From positions 62,001-126,000 of the forward strand of contig SVGB01000001.1 of NCBI GenBank assembly GCA_015056565.1: DNA of 64,000 nt, given 5' to 3'. The notes under the pieces were generated by a model. It made no database searches, was not told the origin of the DNA, and was given only the letters and a program-made list of their open reading frames with translations. The DNA is from Butyrivibrio sp. GTDB taxonomy: Bacteria; Bacillota; Clostridia; Lachnospirales; Lachnospiraceae. Shown here in pieces: positions 8,116 through 17,751 of this stretch; position 1 is the stretch's first letter; the number at the start of each line of letters is the position of its first letter. Position numbers and translations under genes: made by a program.

Positions 8116-9174
8116 TTACAAAAGTGTAATAGCACCGTCATAAAGGGCTTCTTCATCAAGCACAACATGCTTCTCTGCAGGAATAGTGGCATTCATATCA
8201 AGATAACTGTTGCCATCCATGACTGCTTCTTTCTCCATTTGAAGGAGACGTATGTTGGTCCTTATGGGCTTAAACTGATTCAGAAGGAACGTCAGCTGAT
8301 GCCGCAGTTCCTCTGTGAGCTTGCGATTAACAAGAATGGTCACATCAAATATCCCGCCGTCCTGCCGTCTGTTTTCCAAAAGAACTGCATCATCCCCCAG
8401 CATTATTTCAAGGATCCTCTCAATGACTTTCCTGGTACCCTTCATTCGGTTTAGCTGATATGCTTCTTTGACTATTGTCCTAAGCACATCCTCAGATAAG
8501 AATCCACCTCTAAGATCGATTCCGAACCAGGAACCGTACATCTCAAGAAGCTCTGGTGAACACTTATCCAGATCCAGCATCTCGTACAGCTTGTCATTTT
8601 GTTCACTGATGTCGTTGTAGATACTTGAAAAGATTGACAGATATCTGTGGAAAAAGCTGTTTTCCTGACGATAGACTTCCGGAAATGCTCCCATAAAGTT
8701 ATCGCCCCTGACACCAACTCTGATATTTCCAATGGATGCCTTGCCTGTTCCAAGCATCTCTATGGCCACAAAGAGATATCTTCCCTTAAAGTCATAGAGC
8801 AGGAAGTCATTGTTGTTGACAAACCTCTTTGCTCCAAGGTTCATGAGCAGAGAAACCTTTTTGTAGGTCTCCATCTCTTTTCCAAATAAAACATCATCAA
8901 GATGGACGCTTTCTCCCTCGCCAATCACAATATCTAGTGTATTTGATGCTATAACATAAATATAACACACTATTTCTTCCGACAAAAGGAGGTCGCATGA
9001 AAGCCTGCCCCAGTGAGAATCGTCATTTACTCCGTCAATAGGACGAAGGAATACAAAATGATCCCTTTTTGTCTCATCAAGCTCAAGCCTGTTGCTGTCA
9101 AAGACGTTAAAGCCTTCGATGTAGCCCTGCTTTATTCTGTTATTCTTGATGGTATACCATATGTCGTTAGCCAT
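8116..9174 (-). CDS. Tail protein I-like CIS baseplate component
   Basis: The 352-residue protein has the P2 tail-I-type core around residues 160-300, including FPEVYR, the LDLDKCSPELLEMYGSWFG block and a helix with NRMKGTRKVIERILEI. This pattern is typical of the tail proteins carried by eCIS loci. Residues 1-150 look like a beta-rich N-terminal domain. The stretch from about 250 matches the usual C-terminal beta region, ending in an acidic tail. It lies just downstream of two J-like baseplate genes, as expected. Its probable role is at the baseplate periphery. The start follows AGGAG. Confidence 0.82.
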   Translation of the reverse strand: MANDIWYTIKNNRIKQGYIEGFNVFDSNRLELDETKRDHFVFLRPIDGVNDDSHWGRLSCDLLLSEEIVCYIYVIASNTLDIVIGEGESVHLDDVLFGKEMETYKKVSLLMNLGAKRFVNNNDFLLYDFKGRYLFVAIEMLGTGKASIGNIRVGVRGDNFMGAFPEVYRQENSFFHRYLSIFSSIYNDISEQNDKLYEMLDLDKCSPELLEMYGSWFGIDLRGGFLSEDVLRTIVKEAYQLNRMKGTRKVIERILEIMLGDDAVLLENRRQDGGIFDVTILVNRKLTEELRHQLTFLLNQFKPIRTNIRLLQMEKEAVMDGNSYLDMNATIPAEKHVVLDEEALYDGAITLL

Positions 9175-9193
9175 ATTTTGGTCTGCTCCTAAA

Positions 9194-11284
9194 TTACTTA
9201 TCGGATGTTACAAGCTCAAGACTGATCTCTCCCGGATAACACAAGCAGTCAAATCTTGGATAGATATCATATTCCTTCATCTGGGCCAGCTTGCCATTCT
9301 CAGAGTGAAGTGACAGATCATAGACATACTCAACACAAGGCAGGTCCTCAATAGCGTGGAACACATCTTCAAACATGAGCCTGTCGCCAAAGTTCTTTTC
9401 AGAATTGATGTAATCAAGCTTTGCGCGGATCCTGTCCTCGATCTGGCGCTTGCAGTCGGAGTAATGTCTTTTTACATAAACTGTACCCTTTACGCCAATT
9501 GCTGCAAAACTTGGTCTTATTACTTCAAACTCAGAGGTGATAAGGCGCCTCTCTTTAAGTCTTTCGGTGATCTTGTCTGAGTAGATCCTTGAGAGTTTTG
9601 GGAACTTCTCATCAGAATCCGGCAAAACTGCCACCCTGACCATGTTCTTGCTCTCATCCATTACCGCCTTGGCCTTCTTGATGCAAAGTCCTGGGGTGCT
9701 CTTTACAATATACTCATAATCCCCTGCTGTTACAGCCCTGTATGGGGTTCTCATGTCCGTAAGGAAACGCGCTCTTACTTCTTCAAGCTTTTCTCTATAG
9801 CATCCTCCCTGGCCTTCTGCAGGATTATAGAAACCATCCTCTACGTTTTCGTCATCAACGCTAAGCATATTACCAGCGCCAATGTTTCCTCTTGGACCTC
9901 CAGTTACGGCAACGCTTCCCATAAACAGGTCAGCATCAATAAAATCGCCGGGATCTTCGATCACGATCTTGCCTTCACCCTCCAGAAGGTGATAGTAAAG
10001 TGCTCCATCGTCCTTCTTCTCAGGTCTTACAAAGTCGTAGATAAAGCCCTCTTCATCCTTTCTTCTGGCAATCAGGAAGAATGTCTCGTGAACTATATTG
10101 TTTCCAGGAATACTGATTTCCTGGTCATCGTACCCTATGACCTTTCCAACGTTGTATCTGCGCATCACATCCTCGCCATATATAATGACTCTGACGCAGT
10201 CTTTACATTTTATTGGCGCATATCCAAAGTCTTCCTGGCTAAAAGTAACATTGATGCCACCTTTTGTGTTCTCATAGTAGCAGTATCTTCCCTGATCATA
10301 AGCGCTGTTTACAAGCTCATATCTTCTGTAGGAAGATCCCTTCTTTTCCTTTCCAAATACAAGGTAATATACGTCCTTGCCAATGGGTGAATCTATAGAA
10401 ATCTTGTCATTCTTGTTATAGGTCTGGGAAAAAGCTTTTGTATCCCTCTGCCACACTTCAAAAAGCGGTCCATAGATGTTGGTGATCTTGGGGATAATGT
10501 CGTACTCAGCTCTTTTTAATGTAGCTCTTACGCAATAGCCTTCAACAGGTGTTTCATTACATACTGCGCATTTCTGTTCCGGAAGCGAGATCCTGACTTC
10601 TCCGCTTGCTACAAAGGCAGAGGTAAAATCCCTTGCGTTAACTTTGACAAAGCCAGCTTCTGTATAAACTTCCCACTCAACATCTGCAAAGATATGCTCT
10701 GTTCTGTCCTCGGTCTTGTTTCTGTGACTGCTCTCAACTGCCTTGATATAAAGGATGAGCTCCCTTAGATCGTCAGGCTTTTTGTCAAACACAAGATATA
10801 ATGAATTGCCTTCCTGGGGCTCCTCTCCAAATACCCTTGCTGGAACCGATATCTCTTTATCCAGGCAAAAAGAAATATCCCTGAATTCATCATTTTCTTT
10901 TGCAAATATTCCTATGATGCGGGATGCACCTACTAAAGTCGGCCTTGAAATCTCAAATACCAGATCTCCTAAATGAAATCTCTCTCCTGACTTAAGAGTA
11001 TAGGGCCCTGGCAGCTGGTCCGATGACAGAAGGACCTTTGCGCACTTGCCCCTCTTTGGGACAAAACCAGCCATCTTAAGCAGTGCCATCTTGGCTCTGT
11101 AGCTAAGTGACACGATCTCTGCACCCTGAAGAGCCGAAAAAGCCGTCATGTTCTCCAGGATCGTTATTCCAGGGTCAGAAGGATTGTAGTTGGTCCACTC
11201 AGATGATCTTATAGGAAGCTCTCTGAGCACATCCTCCATTCTCTCTTCATAGGTTCTGCTTTGTAGTTCATCAACACTTAGCAT
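9194..11284 (-). CDS. Baseplate J/gp6-like protein (smaller paralogue)
   Basis: This 696-residue protein starts with the hallmark NPSDPGITILE motif of CIS baseplate wedge proteins. Its C-terminal third has the J-family pattern AVTAGDYEYIVKSTPG followed by a conserved helix-strand region. It probably forms one of the two wedge proteins corresponding to Afp11/Afp12. The middle (about 200-480) is beta-rich with two CxxC-like pairs (around KCAVC and CKDC), which might bind metal. It is 13 bases downstream of the larger J-like gene and 19 bases upstream of the tail-I gene. Confidence 0.88.
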   Translation of the reverse strand: MLSVDELQSRTYEERMEDVLRELPIRSSEWTNYNPSDPGITILENMTAFSALQGAEIVSLSYRAKMALLKMAGFVPKRGKCAKVLLSSDQLPGPYTLKSGERFHLGDLVFEISRPTLVGASRIIGIFAKENDEFRDISFCLDKEISVPARVFGEEPQEGNSLYLVFDKKPDDLRELILYIKAVESSHRNKTEDRTEHIFADVEWEVYTEAGFVKVNARDFTSAFVASGEVRISLPEQKCAVCNETPVEGYCVRATLKRAEYDIIPKITNIYGPLFEVWQRDTKAFSQTYNKNDKISIDSPIGKDVYYLVFGKEKKGSSYRRYELVNSAYDQGRYCYYENTKGGINVTFSQEDFGYAPIKCKDCVRVIIYGEDVMRRYNVGKVIGYDDQEISIPGNNIVHETFFLIARRKDEEGFIYDFVRPEKKDDGALYYHLLEGEGKIVIEDPGDFIDADLFMGSVAVTGGPRGNIGAGNMLSVDDENVEDGFYNPAEGQGGCYREKLEEVRARFLTDMRTPYRAVTAGDYEYIVKSTPGLCIKKAKAVMDESKNMVRVAVLPDSDEKFPKLSRIYSDKITERLKERRLITSEFEVIRPSFAAIGVKGTVYVKRHYSDCKRQIEDRIRAKLDYINSEKNFGDRLMFEDVFHAIEDLPCVEYVYDLSLHSENGKLAQMKEYDIYPRFDCLCYPGEISLELVTSDK

Positions 11285-11297
11285 TTTAGTCTTGTCC

Positions 11298-14200
11298 TTA
11301 CTTGTTAGTGATTATTACCTTATGCTCTCCGTTTCTTGGAACCATAAACGGAGTAATATCTATATCCTTGGTATCAAGCTCATGCTCGCCATCTGCATCA
11401 ACGTAGTGGCCTATCATGGTGATCCTCTGAATAACAGCCTTGGATCTCATTACTCCAAGCTTCATCAGTATCTGGGTTTCCTTTGGAAGGGTTCCAATAT
11501 CCCATCCATCTGAGCCCCCGCTTCTTACAGGGTCCAGATAATCAGACAGTACTGACTTAACTTCGTTCTGCACCTCAAAGGCGTCGTCCATATCCATTAC
11601 CATTGCCCACACATTTACTGAGATATCAACAAAGATAGGCTCAACAATGTGAAGATTGTTGGCAGATACAGTCAGTTCGCAGTTTTCCAACATCTCTTTT
11701 TGCAAAAGAGCTGCTATCCTGTGAAAAGAGAAAGCACCATCCGCATAGTCTTTCATAAGGAGTACAACTGAAATGTCTGCCGGATTTTTTGAACCGTCAA
11801 TGAGCTGTCCTGTCACTATGCTTGTCCTGTCAATGCTGTCCGAAAACTCTTTGCAGAATCTGATATAGTCAGTCTCTGATATGAGTCTGTATCTTGAGTG
11901 CATAATGCCTGCGCATCTGTCCAGTGCATGATCTATGGTCTCAAGATTGGATCCGCCGTGGGCTCTTATGGGGTTAAATACGGATTCAATATAGGGTGCA
12001 GCTCCGATAAAGTTTGTGATCTCACCCTCTCCCAGGTTGCCCTTTTCTCCGTCAGTGGATCTGATCCTTGCCTTAAAGGCCACATCTGTGGTCACTCTTG
12101 GCATGTCACACTTGTATCCGTCGGAGAAATGGATCTTACCGGTCATCCTGTCGATGCGGTAGCACCTTCTGTGGGGAGCTCTGTCAAAGCTGTCCACTTC
12201 ATCCCACAACACGTAAAAAGCTGATACCCTGCCAAGGAAGTCATATTCAGCTCTTGCCCTTTCAGGGAAATTCTCAAGAAGATAATCCATCTCCTCCTTG
12301 CGGGTATAGCCAACTTCATTGACCCAGACCTCAGCATCTAAAATGTTATCTCTTCCCAGTGAAACACTGGCGTTTGGAATAACATCTTCTATGTAGTAGT
12401 CACCTTCATCACTGGTCTGAACGTTGGTAACAACCACTGCATTGAGGCACATCCTGACAATTTTGGGAAGAAATGCATCTTTATCAGTGCCCTTTTGCTT
12501 CTTAGCTCTTGAGAGCCTTAGCCAAAAGAGCTTTTTCCCCTCGATAGTCGCATCCTGCATATCTGCAGGTGGCAAAAACATAAGTGTTCCAGACCTTGTA
12601 AAGTCCTCTGTAAGATCTGTAAAGCGCATCTCAGTAAAGCCATTTGCACCTATATATTCAAGCTTGACCTTAACACCATTCTGGTTATTGTTGTCAGAGA
12701 GCTGGAAGTAAATACTTACAGGTCCCTCTGTAAGCTTTTTATCAAAGCCTATATAGATCGCATCCTCAGCATATTCGTTTCCAGATAGGACAGTAAAGGA
12801 CTTATCTGAGAAAAGACATGCTGTTATATCTTCTTTCCTTGTGCCGGCTATTCTTTCAAGTCTGCCTGGAGCTGTATAGCGGCCCTCATAGCTGTATGCG
12901 ATCTTAAGATTCTCAATGGTAGGATAGGTGTGGATCGCAGGGCGGATATAGCAGTTTGCTGACTTGGTTATCCTGATCCTTAAGCACCTTCCTGAATATG
13001 GTCCTGACTCAGAGCTTTGCCAGTCCTCAGGACATATGAAGGAGAGCTTGTAGTCACCCTCTTCGCAGGCTTCAAACAGTCCGCCATACTCTGTGTCGCA
13101 TTTTAGTTTCTTCCAGCCAATTCCGTTGAAATACTCGATTATGATCTCATCAACCTTGACCTGTGCAGGAGTGTCATAGGGAGTTTTCTTGGGCTTTCTC
13201 TTGATGACCAAAAGCTCAGCCTCTTCCTCCTCAGCTGTGACCCTGACCTGGTTTTCATGGTAAGTAACCTTAAAATCAAGACTTATCCTTGCTCCTGCTT
13301 TTGAAAAGCTTGAATCATGGCCAATGTAGCACTCGTTAAATACTGCAAGTTCATCAGTAAAAGGATCAAATTTGCCCGGCTCCAGTTCCTGACTTCCATC
13401 TCCAACATATTCAGGAGCTTTGGAATTGCCACCTGCTGAAAGCAGGATATTCTGGACTTCAAGAGAATCGATCATCACCTTATTCTCTTCAAGGATCACT
13501 ACAGAGTACTCTTTCTCACCAATGGTGGTCTTCTGGGACTCTTTGTCCTTGATCAGCATAAAAGTGAAGCCATCCTCCATGAGCTTTACACTCTTAAAGG
13601 TTTCAAATCCATTTTTTGTATAGTACTTAAAGGTAAGTTCACCGCTCTGAACCCTGTTTATCACTTCTTCTGCGCCTTCAAGCCTTATGTAGATAGGCTC
13701 ATCAACACCGTCAAAGAGCCTCTGCTCATACATGATAAGAATGCTTCTGCCAAGATTTTCCTTTTCGCCAAAGAGTGTAAATGGCGGAACATGCCTGGAA
13801 AGTCCAAGCCCTATATCTTCCGTTTCTTCCTCTGCAAACAGTGATGATTCTTCTTCCTCAGCATCAGTTCTTATCTCTCCTGAGATGATCTGTGGAACAT
13901 CGAAGTCTCCAAAAACAGGAGACAGAGTTCCCTCCTCAGCGTCGGTCATAAAGACTGCCTCTATCTCAGAATCTGTCACATAGATGTTTCGCTCAGTCTC
14001 ATAGACAATAAGTCCTGAGTCCGTGTCAGCAGAATCTGCCGTAAGTCTGGTGCCCTTGGGAATCTGGGTTCCCATTATGGTTCCACCGTCATAGTTAAAG
14101 ATGACCATACTGGCTGCTGGCTGTGCAGGGCGCAGGTTTGCGTCCAGCATGTTGACAAACTCCATGTGATAGCGCTCTGGCATCTGACTCATGAGCCTGT

Positions 14201-14357
14201 TGTTTTCTTCCAGTTGACGGGCAAAGATCTGGGCTATCACGCTACCTGCATCAGGGTTATCCCTGTCAAACTTCCACTCAGGTGCATAGCTCTTTCTAAG
14301 CTCTTCTATTCTGTTCTCAATATCCCCAGCACTTAAGGGCTTAAAGGCATTTGTCAT
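11298..14357 (-). CDS. Baseplate J/gp6-like wedge protein (large)
   Basis: At 1019 residues this is an Afp11-sized baseplate protein. The N-terminus has the W-x-F-DRDNPDAGSVIAQIFARQ motif and the YHMEFVNMLDANLRPAQPA block of eCIS wedge proteins. The C-terminus contains the J-type ISETDYIRFCKEFSD segment and a gp47-like closing domain. A large insertion (about 150-700) is beta-rich and acidic, and may form the extended arms of the wedge. The start codon shares one base with the gp25 stop (TGATG), so translation is coupled. It is a core structural part; confidence is high for the family and lower for the exact equivalent. Confidence 0.9.
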   Translation of the reverse strand: MTNAFKPLSAGDIENRIEELRKSYAPEWKFDRDNPDAGSVIAQIFARQLEENNRLMSQMPERYHMEFVNMLDANLRPAQPAASMVIFNYDGGTIMGTQIPKGTRLTADSADTDSGLIVYETERNIYVTDSEIEAVFMTDAEEGTLSPVFGDFDVPQIISGEIRTDAEEEESSLFAEEETEDIGLGLSRHVPPFTLFGEKENLGRSILIMYEQRLFDGVDEPIYIRLEGAEEVINRVQSGELTFKYYTKNGFETFKSVKLMEDGFTFMLIKDKESQKTTIGEKEYSVVILEENKVMIDSLEVQNILLSAGGNSKAPEYVGDGSQELEPGKFDPFTDELAVFNECYIGHDSSFSKAGARISLDFKVTYHENQVRVTAEEEEAELLVIKRKPKKTPYDTPAQVKVDEIIIEYFNGIGWKKLKCDTEYGGLFEACEEGDYKLSFICPEDWQSSESGPYSGRCLRIRITKSANCYIRPAIHTYPTIENLKIAYSYEGRYTAPGRLERIAGTRKEDITACLFSDKSFTVLSGNEYAEDAIYIGFDKKLTEGPVSIYFQLSDNNNQNGVKVKLEYIGANGFTEMRFTDLTEDFTRSGTLMFLPPADMQDATIEGKKLFWLRLSRAKKQKGTDKDAFLPKIVRMCLNAVVVTNVQTSDEGDYYIEDVIPNASVSLGRDNILDAEVWVNEVGYTRKEEMDYLLENFPERARAEYDFLGRVSAFYVLWDEVDSFDRAPHRRCYRIDRMTGKIHFSDGYKCDMPRVTTDVAFKARIRSTDGEKGNLGEGEITNFIGAAPYIESVFNPIRAHGGSNLETIDHALDRCAGIMHSRYRLISETDYIRFCKEFSDSIDRTSIVTGQLIDGSKNPADISVVLLMKDYADGAFSFHRIAALLQKEMLENCELTVSANNLHIVEPIFVDISVNVWAMVMDMDDAFEVQNEVKSVLSDYLDPVRSGGSDGWDIGTLPKETQILMKLGVMRSKAVIQRITMIGHYVDADGEHELDTKDIDITPFMVPRNGEHKVIITNK

Positions 14358-14812
14358 CAGTCGATATCTCCCACCTCAATAATTTCGGGTTCAAAATATT
14401 CCTCTTCTTCAGAAGGTTCCGGCTCTGCATTCAGATAGAACGGGAATACCAGATTGTCTCTCTGATTGGTATCTGCAAGGGTGTAGTCGATACTGATCAT
14501 TATGTATCCCTGCTGTGCCTGCATATCTGTAGTTATGTCAACTGTGCTGACTCTTGGTTCCTGACGGAGTATGCTGTCTGTAAGGTCCCTTCGCATGATT
14601 GTCAGCTCTGTAAGTGATACATCCATGAAGACGTATGAAGCTGTCTCAGTACCAAAATTCGGCCTTGTGAGTCGTTCAGTTACCTGCGTCATAAGGATAA
14701 GATATATGGACTCCTTGACACTCTGCGGGCCACTACTCATTTTAAACCTGCCTGTAGCAGGATCTATTTGCGGAGGAAAGGTAACCCCTGTTCCTAAAAA
14801 AGTCTGTTCCAT
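14357..14812 (-). CDS. GPW/gp25-like baseplate protein
   Basis: I choose the ATG at 14812, because CAGGAG lies 6 bases upstream; the frame continues to 14854 without a better site and would overlap the spike gene. The 151-residue product has the gp25 pattern: GRFKMSSG, VKESIYLILMTQVTERLTRPNFG, SYVF and the ILRQEPRV block. gp25 proteins join the baseplate wedge to the first sheath ring. The C-terminal 25 residues form an acidic tail with several Glu in a row, longer than usual. Order gp27-like, gp5-like, gp25, J, J is the classic CIS baseplate order. Confidence 0.9.
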   Translation of the reverse strand: MEQTFLGTGVTFPPQIDPATGRFKMSSGPQSVKESIYLILMTQVTERLTRPNFGTETASYVFMDVSLTELTIMRRDLTDSILRQEPRVSTVDITTDMQAQQGYIMISIDYTLADTNQRDNLVFPFYLNAEPEPSEEEEYFEPEIIEVGDID

Positions 14813-14825
14813 GCTAATCTCCTGA

Positions 14826-15638
14826 TCATCCAAGCTTGATTGGTGTTCCCTCAACTGATACCGGTCCGCTGCTCTTTAGTTTCAGCATTGAGTTTCCGGC
14901 TACGGTCACGTTTCCGCCTTCAACATTTATCCTGTTGTTGGCTTTTACTTCTGTGGTATCGGAAGTGTCGATCTTGAACTTCTGTGCCTCCAAAGTAACT
15001 GTTCCATTACTTCCGTTCATGATCATCTTGATGTTGTCTCCAACCTTTATGGTGAGTTTCTGCTTGGCAACTATCTCCATCTGACCGTTTTCGGTCTTCA
15101 TTTCTATTTTGTTCTCACCCTCTTTATCAGAAATGAGTATCTTTTTCTTTTCATTATCAAGCTCAAGCTTATGATTTCCTTTAGAGGTGGTAATGGTTAT
15201 CTTGTCTTTGTCTCCATCCCCCTCAGATTTATCGATGATATCAATGGTGTTGCCATTTCTGGTGGTAATACGCTTTATCTGGTTCTTTTCATCAAAAGCT
15301 TTCTTCATAAATCCTGAATTAGCTTTTGGAACTGAACCTATGACAAAGGGTCTTTCTATATTGCCCTGTTCAAATACTACAATGACCTGATCTCCCACCT
15401 CAGGATAGAAGTACTCACCCCATTTGCTGCCGCCATAGGGAAGCGCCATTCTGGCCCATACAAGCCTGTTTTCATCGTAGTCTCTGGTGCTTATGTTGAC
15501 CTGTACAAAGCCCTGTCTTTCCTGATCATAGTTCTTGACCACCTCACACACCATGACTCCGCTTATTCTGTTATCGCCCATATCACTTCTTTCGTTCTGA
15601 TGACGGGCTACATCGTCTACAATGTCAAAAAATGGCAT
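14826..15638 (-). CDS. gp5/VgrG C-terminal-like spike protein
   Basis: The 270-residue protein has an OB-fold domain (about 20-105) with GFVQVNI, VWARMALPYGGSKWGEYFYPEVGDQVIVVFEQG and PFVIGSVP, the standard gp5/VgrG spike signature. Residues 120-270 are a run of short alternating strands (ITITTSKG, KIEMKTENG, KLTIKVGD), as expected for a triple-stranded beta-helix needle. No lysozyme domain is inserted. In many systems this domain is fused to the gp27-like hub; here the hub is the separate upstream gene at 15661-16824. It should carry the PAAR-like tip encoded at 25427-25816. Confidence 0.9.
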   Translation of the reverse strand: MPFFDIVDDVARHQNERSDMGDNRISGVMVCEVVKNYDQERQGFVQVNISTRDYDENRLVWARMALPYGGSKWGEYFYPEVGDQVIVVFEQGNIERPFVIGSVPKANSGFMKKAFDEKNQIKRITTRNGNTIDIIDKSEGDGDKDKITITTSKGNHKLELDNEKKKILISDKEGENKIEMKTENGQMEIVAKQKLTIKVGDNIKMIMNGSNGTVTLEAQKFKIDTSDTTEVKANNRINVEGGNVTVAGNSMLKLKSSGPVSVEGTPIKLG

Positions 15639-15660
15639 ATTGTCTCTCCCTGGTTGTTAT

Positions 15661-16824
15661 TTATAAGGTGGCTGCCTTTGCCAGAATAGTGGTAGTGTAT
15701 TGTCCACCTGCGTAATACTCATGGATCACATCAGTGATGTAGAAGGTGTTGGAAGCACCATCCCCAAATCCCACTAAGGAGATGAATCTTCCGGGAACAA
15801 ACTCCGGGATCCCGCAAAGTGTCATGGTCAGTTTTCCCAGCCTGTAGGACATATCCTCCATAATATAAGCTGCCCTGTTATCGGCGTCTGCCTGGCTCTC
15901 TATCGCAGAGTCTATGTAAACGTACTGCTGGCTTGTAACTAGTGGCTTTGCCTTGGAGCCTAAGGAAAACTTGCCGTTATTCTTCAATTTAGCCTCTATC
16001 TTGTTGCCTTTTCCTACATCCATAGTCCTTACCCGAACTTGTCCTACAACTCCCGTGATGTCATAGCCAATATCAAAGGAAATGATACTTGCATGAGGGA
16101 CTATTCTTCCAAGCACTGAGGTGTTTAGCTTAGCCTTTCTAAATACCACGTTGCCGCCTATGGAAAAGAACTCAAAGTTGAATCTCTTTGCAGCCTTTAC
16201 CACAAAGTCATAATCTGATTCTGCAGCCATCTCTATCCTGATGTCCGGAGCACCTGGACCTGCTCCTGCAGGTACTCCTCCCGGAGGCTTGTCAGGAGTA
16301 TCAGCCACGGATATACTGTCCACTACTCCGCTGTTTTTCAGGTTCTGATAAACCTGCGAATCAAATATCTCTTTTACTGCATCAGAATAATAGTTGGCCT
16401 TAAGTCTTTTACTGTAGGTATTGGCCATCATCACGCCTTTGATATCAAGGCATGTAAGTCTTATGGATGACTCTGATGGCGAATCACTGTTATATACAAA
16501 ATCCACTCCTGCAACATAGCCTTTAAAGACCTCCGTGACCTCAGATGCATGTCCCATGAGGATCTTGACATCAGTTCCAAGAGAAATAAGAGGTTTTAGA
16601 TCATAGGTTATAAAGTAGCCTAAATTTACTTCATAGACCCCAAGCAGGGAAAAAGTAGCTATGCTGGCCTTATAGTCACTGGTGAGTTCTACGCTGAAAT
16701 CCACCGGAACAAGACTTAGCTTTTTTATCTCTGTGGGATCATAGCCACCAAGATAAACTTTTACCTGCGGATAGTAATAGCCTTCATATTTGGTATATAG
16801 TTGTTCAAGATCAATAGATGCCAT
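15661..16824 (-). CDS. gp27/late-control-D-like hub protein
   Basis: This 387-residue protein matches the VgrG N-terminal/GPD hub: a strand-rich first domain with VDFSVELTSDYKASIATFSL, the CLDIKGVMMAN block, the YDFVVKAAKRFNFEFF helix and the VFRKAKL strand. A Pro/Gly/Ala-rich linker lies near residue 180. It should form the trimeric hub joining tube to spike. The stop is 22 bases before the spike gene. Carrying hub and spike on two genes is one of the known arrangements in eCIS, so this is a split rather than a frameshift. Confidence 0.87.
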   Translation of the reverse strand: MASIDLEQLYTKYEGYYYPQVKVYLGGYDPTEIKKLSLVPVDFSVELTSDYKASIATFSLLGVYEVNLGYFITYDLKPLISLGTDVKILMGHASEVTEVFKGYVAGVDFVYNSDSPSESSIRLTCLDIKGVMMANTYSKRLKANYYSDAVKEIFDSQVYQNLKNSGVVDSISVADTPDKPPGGVPAGAGPGAPDIRIEMAAESDYDFVVKAAKRFNFEFFSIGGNVVFRKAKLNTSVLGRIVPHASIISFDIGYDITGVVGQVRVRTMDVGKGNKIEAKLKNNGKFSLGSKAKPLVTSQQYVYIDSAIESQADADNRAAYIMEDMSYRLGKLTMTLCGIPEFVPGRFISLVGFGDGASNTFYITDVIHEYYAGGQYTTTILAKAATL

Positions 16825-16837
16825 CTGTCAAATTCCT

Positions 16838-17737
16838 TTATATGCTAGGCTTAAGGGAAATAAGTCCTGATTTCAATTTGTAGAAATCAGCCATGTACTC
16901 ATCCTGCCAAATATCTGTATTAGCTCCAGCTACATCTGCATCGTAGAGAACCATACCAATAGAAACAAAAGCTCTGCAGGGTTCACCATTTGTATTAAAC
17001 ATCACATACTCTGCATTTACGCTGTTAAGTACTCCTTCATAGGACATATCTCCCCATGCAAATCTTACAAGTCGTCTCTTTTCGTTTCTTACTATGGCAG
17101 TCAGAGCTTCCACCTCCGGCTGAACTGAGTTAGAAGATTTGCCTGCTGCCTTGAGCCCTCCTCTTAAAAGTCCCTTTCCGATGTTTGTCTGGGAAAGAGT
17201 AAACTTGTCTGAGAAAAAAGCATCCTGTGGATTGGACTTATCAAAAGCAATCCTGAAGTTCATATCTATACGCGTTGATGCAGCAGCCATTGTTGATCCG
17301 TTTCTGGTGCCCTTCTTCTTTTTTTCTTCATCTCCGCCCTCTTGTCTATCTTTTTTTTCTTCTGCTGCCGCGAATTTCTGGGTAGGGATTTCCTCACCAC
17401 CGTAGCCGCTGATGTTAAGTTCATTTGGATTGAACTGACATTCCATTCTGAACTTTTTAACATTTCCATAAAGCTCAAAAGTATCATCACCGGCAAGTCC
17501 GATAGCTGATGCAAACTTCTTGACGGCATCAAGATTAAATCCAATGTCAAGATTAAGGCCGCCAAGACCACCAAATCCCACACCTGAGCTTGGTTTTTGT
17601 GCATTCTTTTCTACCAGCTTAAGGTCAGAAAAATCTGCAATTTCAATTATAGCTTTTTGATTAAAGCCTGCCAGGGATGCTGCTCCATTCTTAAGCGCAG
17701 AGCCAATACCCGTTTTGGCATCAGGGTTAAGTGGCAT
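16838..17737 (-). CDS. CIS hub/tube adaptor protein (Afp7/gp53-like), copy A
   Basis: The 299-residue protein shows the eCIS adaptor pattern. It has a strand region with ECQFNPNEL (about residue 105), a Lys/Glu-rich charged loop (about 130-150), and a C-terminal block VRFAWGDMSYEGVLNSVNAEYVMF..GEPCRAFVSI. That block is typical of the protein linking the inner tube to the hub. The first 60 residues are Gly/Ala-rich. No separate LysM domain is evident. It is followed by the gp27-like hub 13 bases away and preceded by a related gene, so the two probably arose by duplication and form successive rings. Confidence 0.82.
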   Translation of the reverse strand: MPLNPDAKTGIGSALKNGAASLAGFNQKAIIEIADFSDLKLVEKNAQKPSSGVGFGGLGGLNLDIGFNLDAVKKFASAIGLAGDDTFELYGNVKKFRMECQFNPNELNISGYGGEEIPTQKFAAAEEKKDRQEGGDEEKKKKGTRNGSTMAAASTRIDMNFRIAFDKSNPQDAFFSDKFTLSQTNIGKGLLRGGLKAAGKSSNSVQPEVEALTAIVRNEKRRLVRFAWGDMSYEGVLNSVNAEYVMFNTNGEPCRAFVSIGMVLYDADVAGANTDIWQDEYMADFYKLKSGLISLKPSI

Positions 17738-17751
17738 AAGTTCTACTCCGT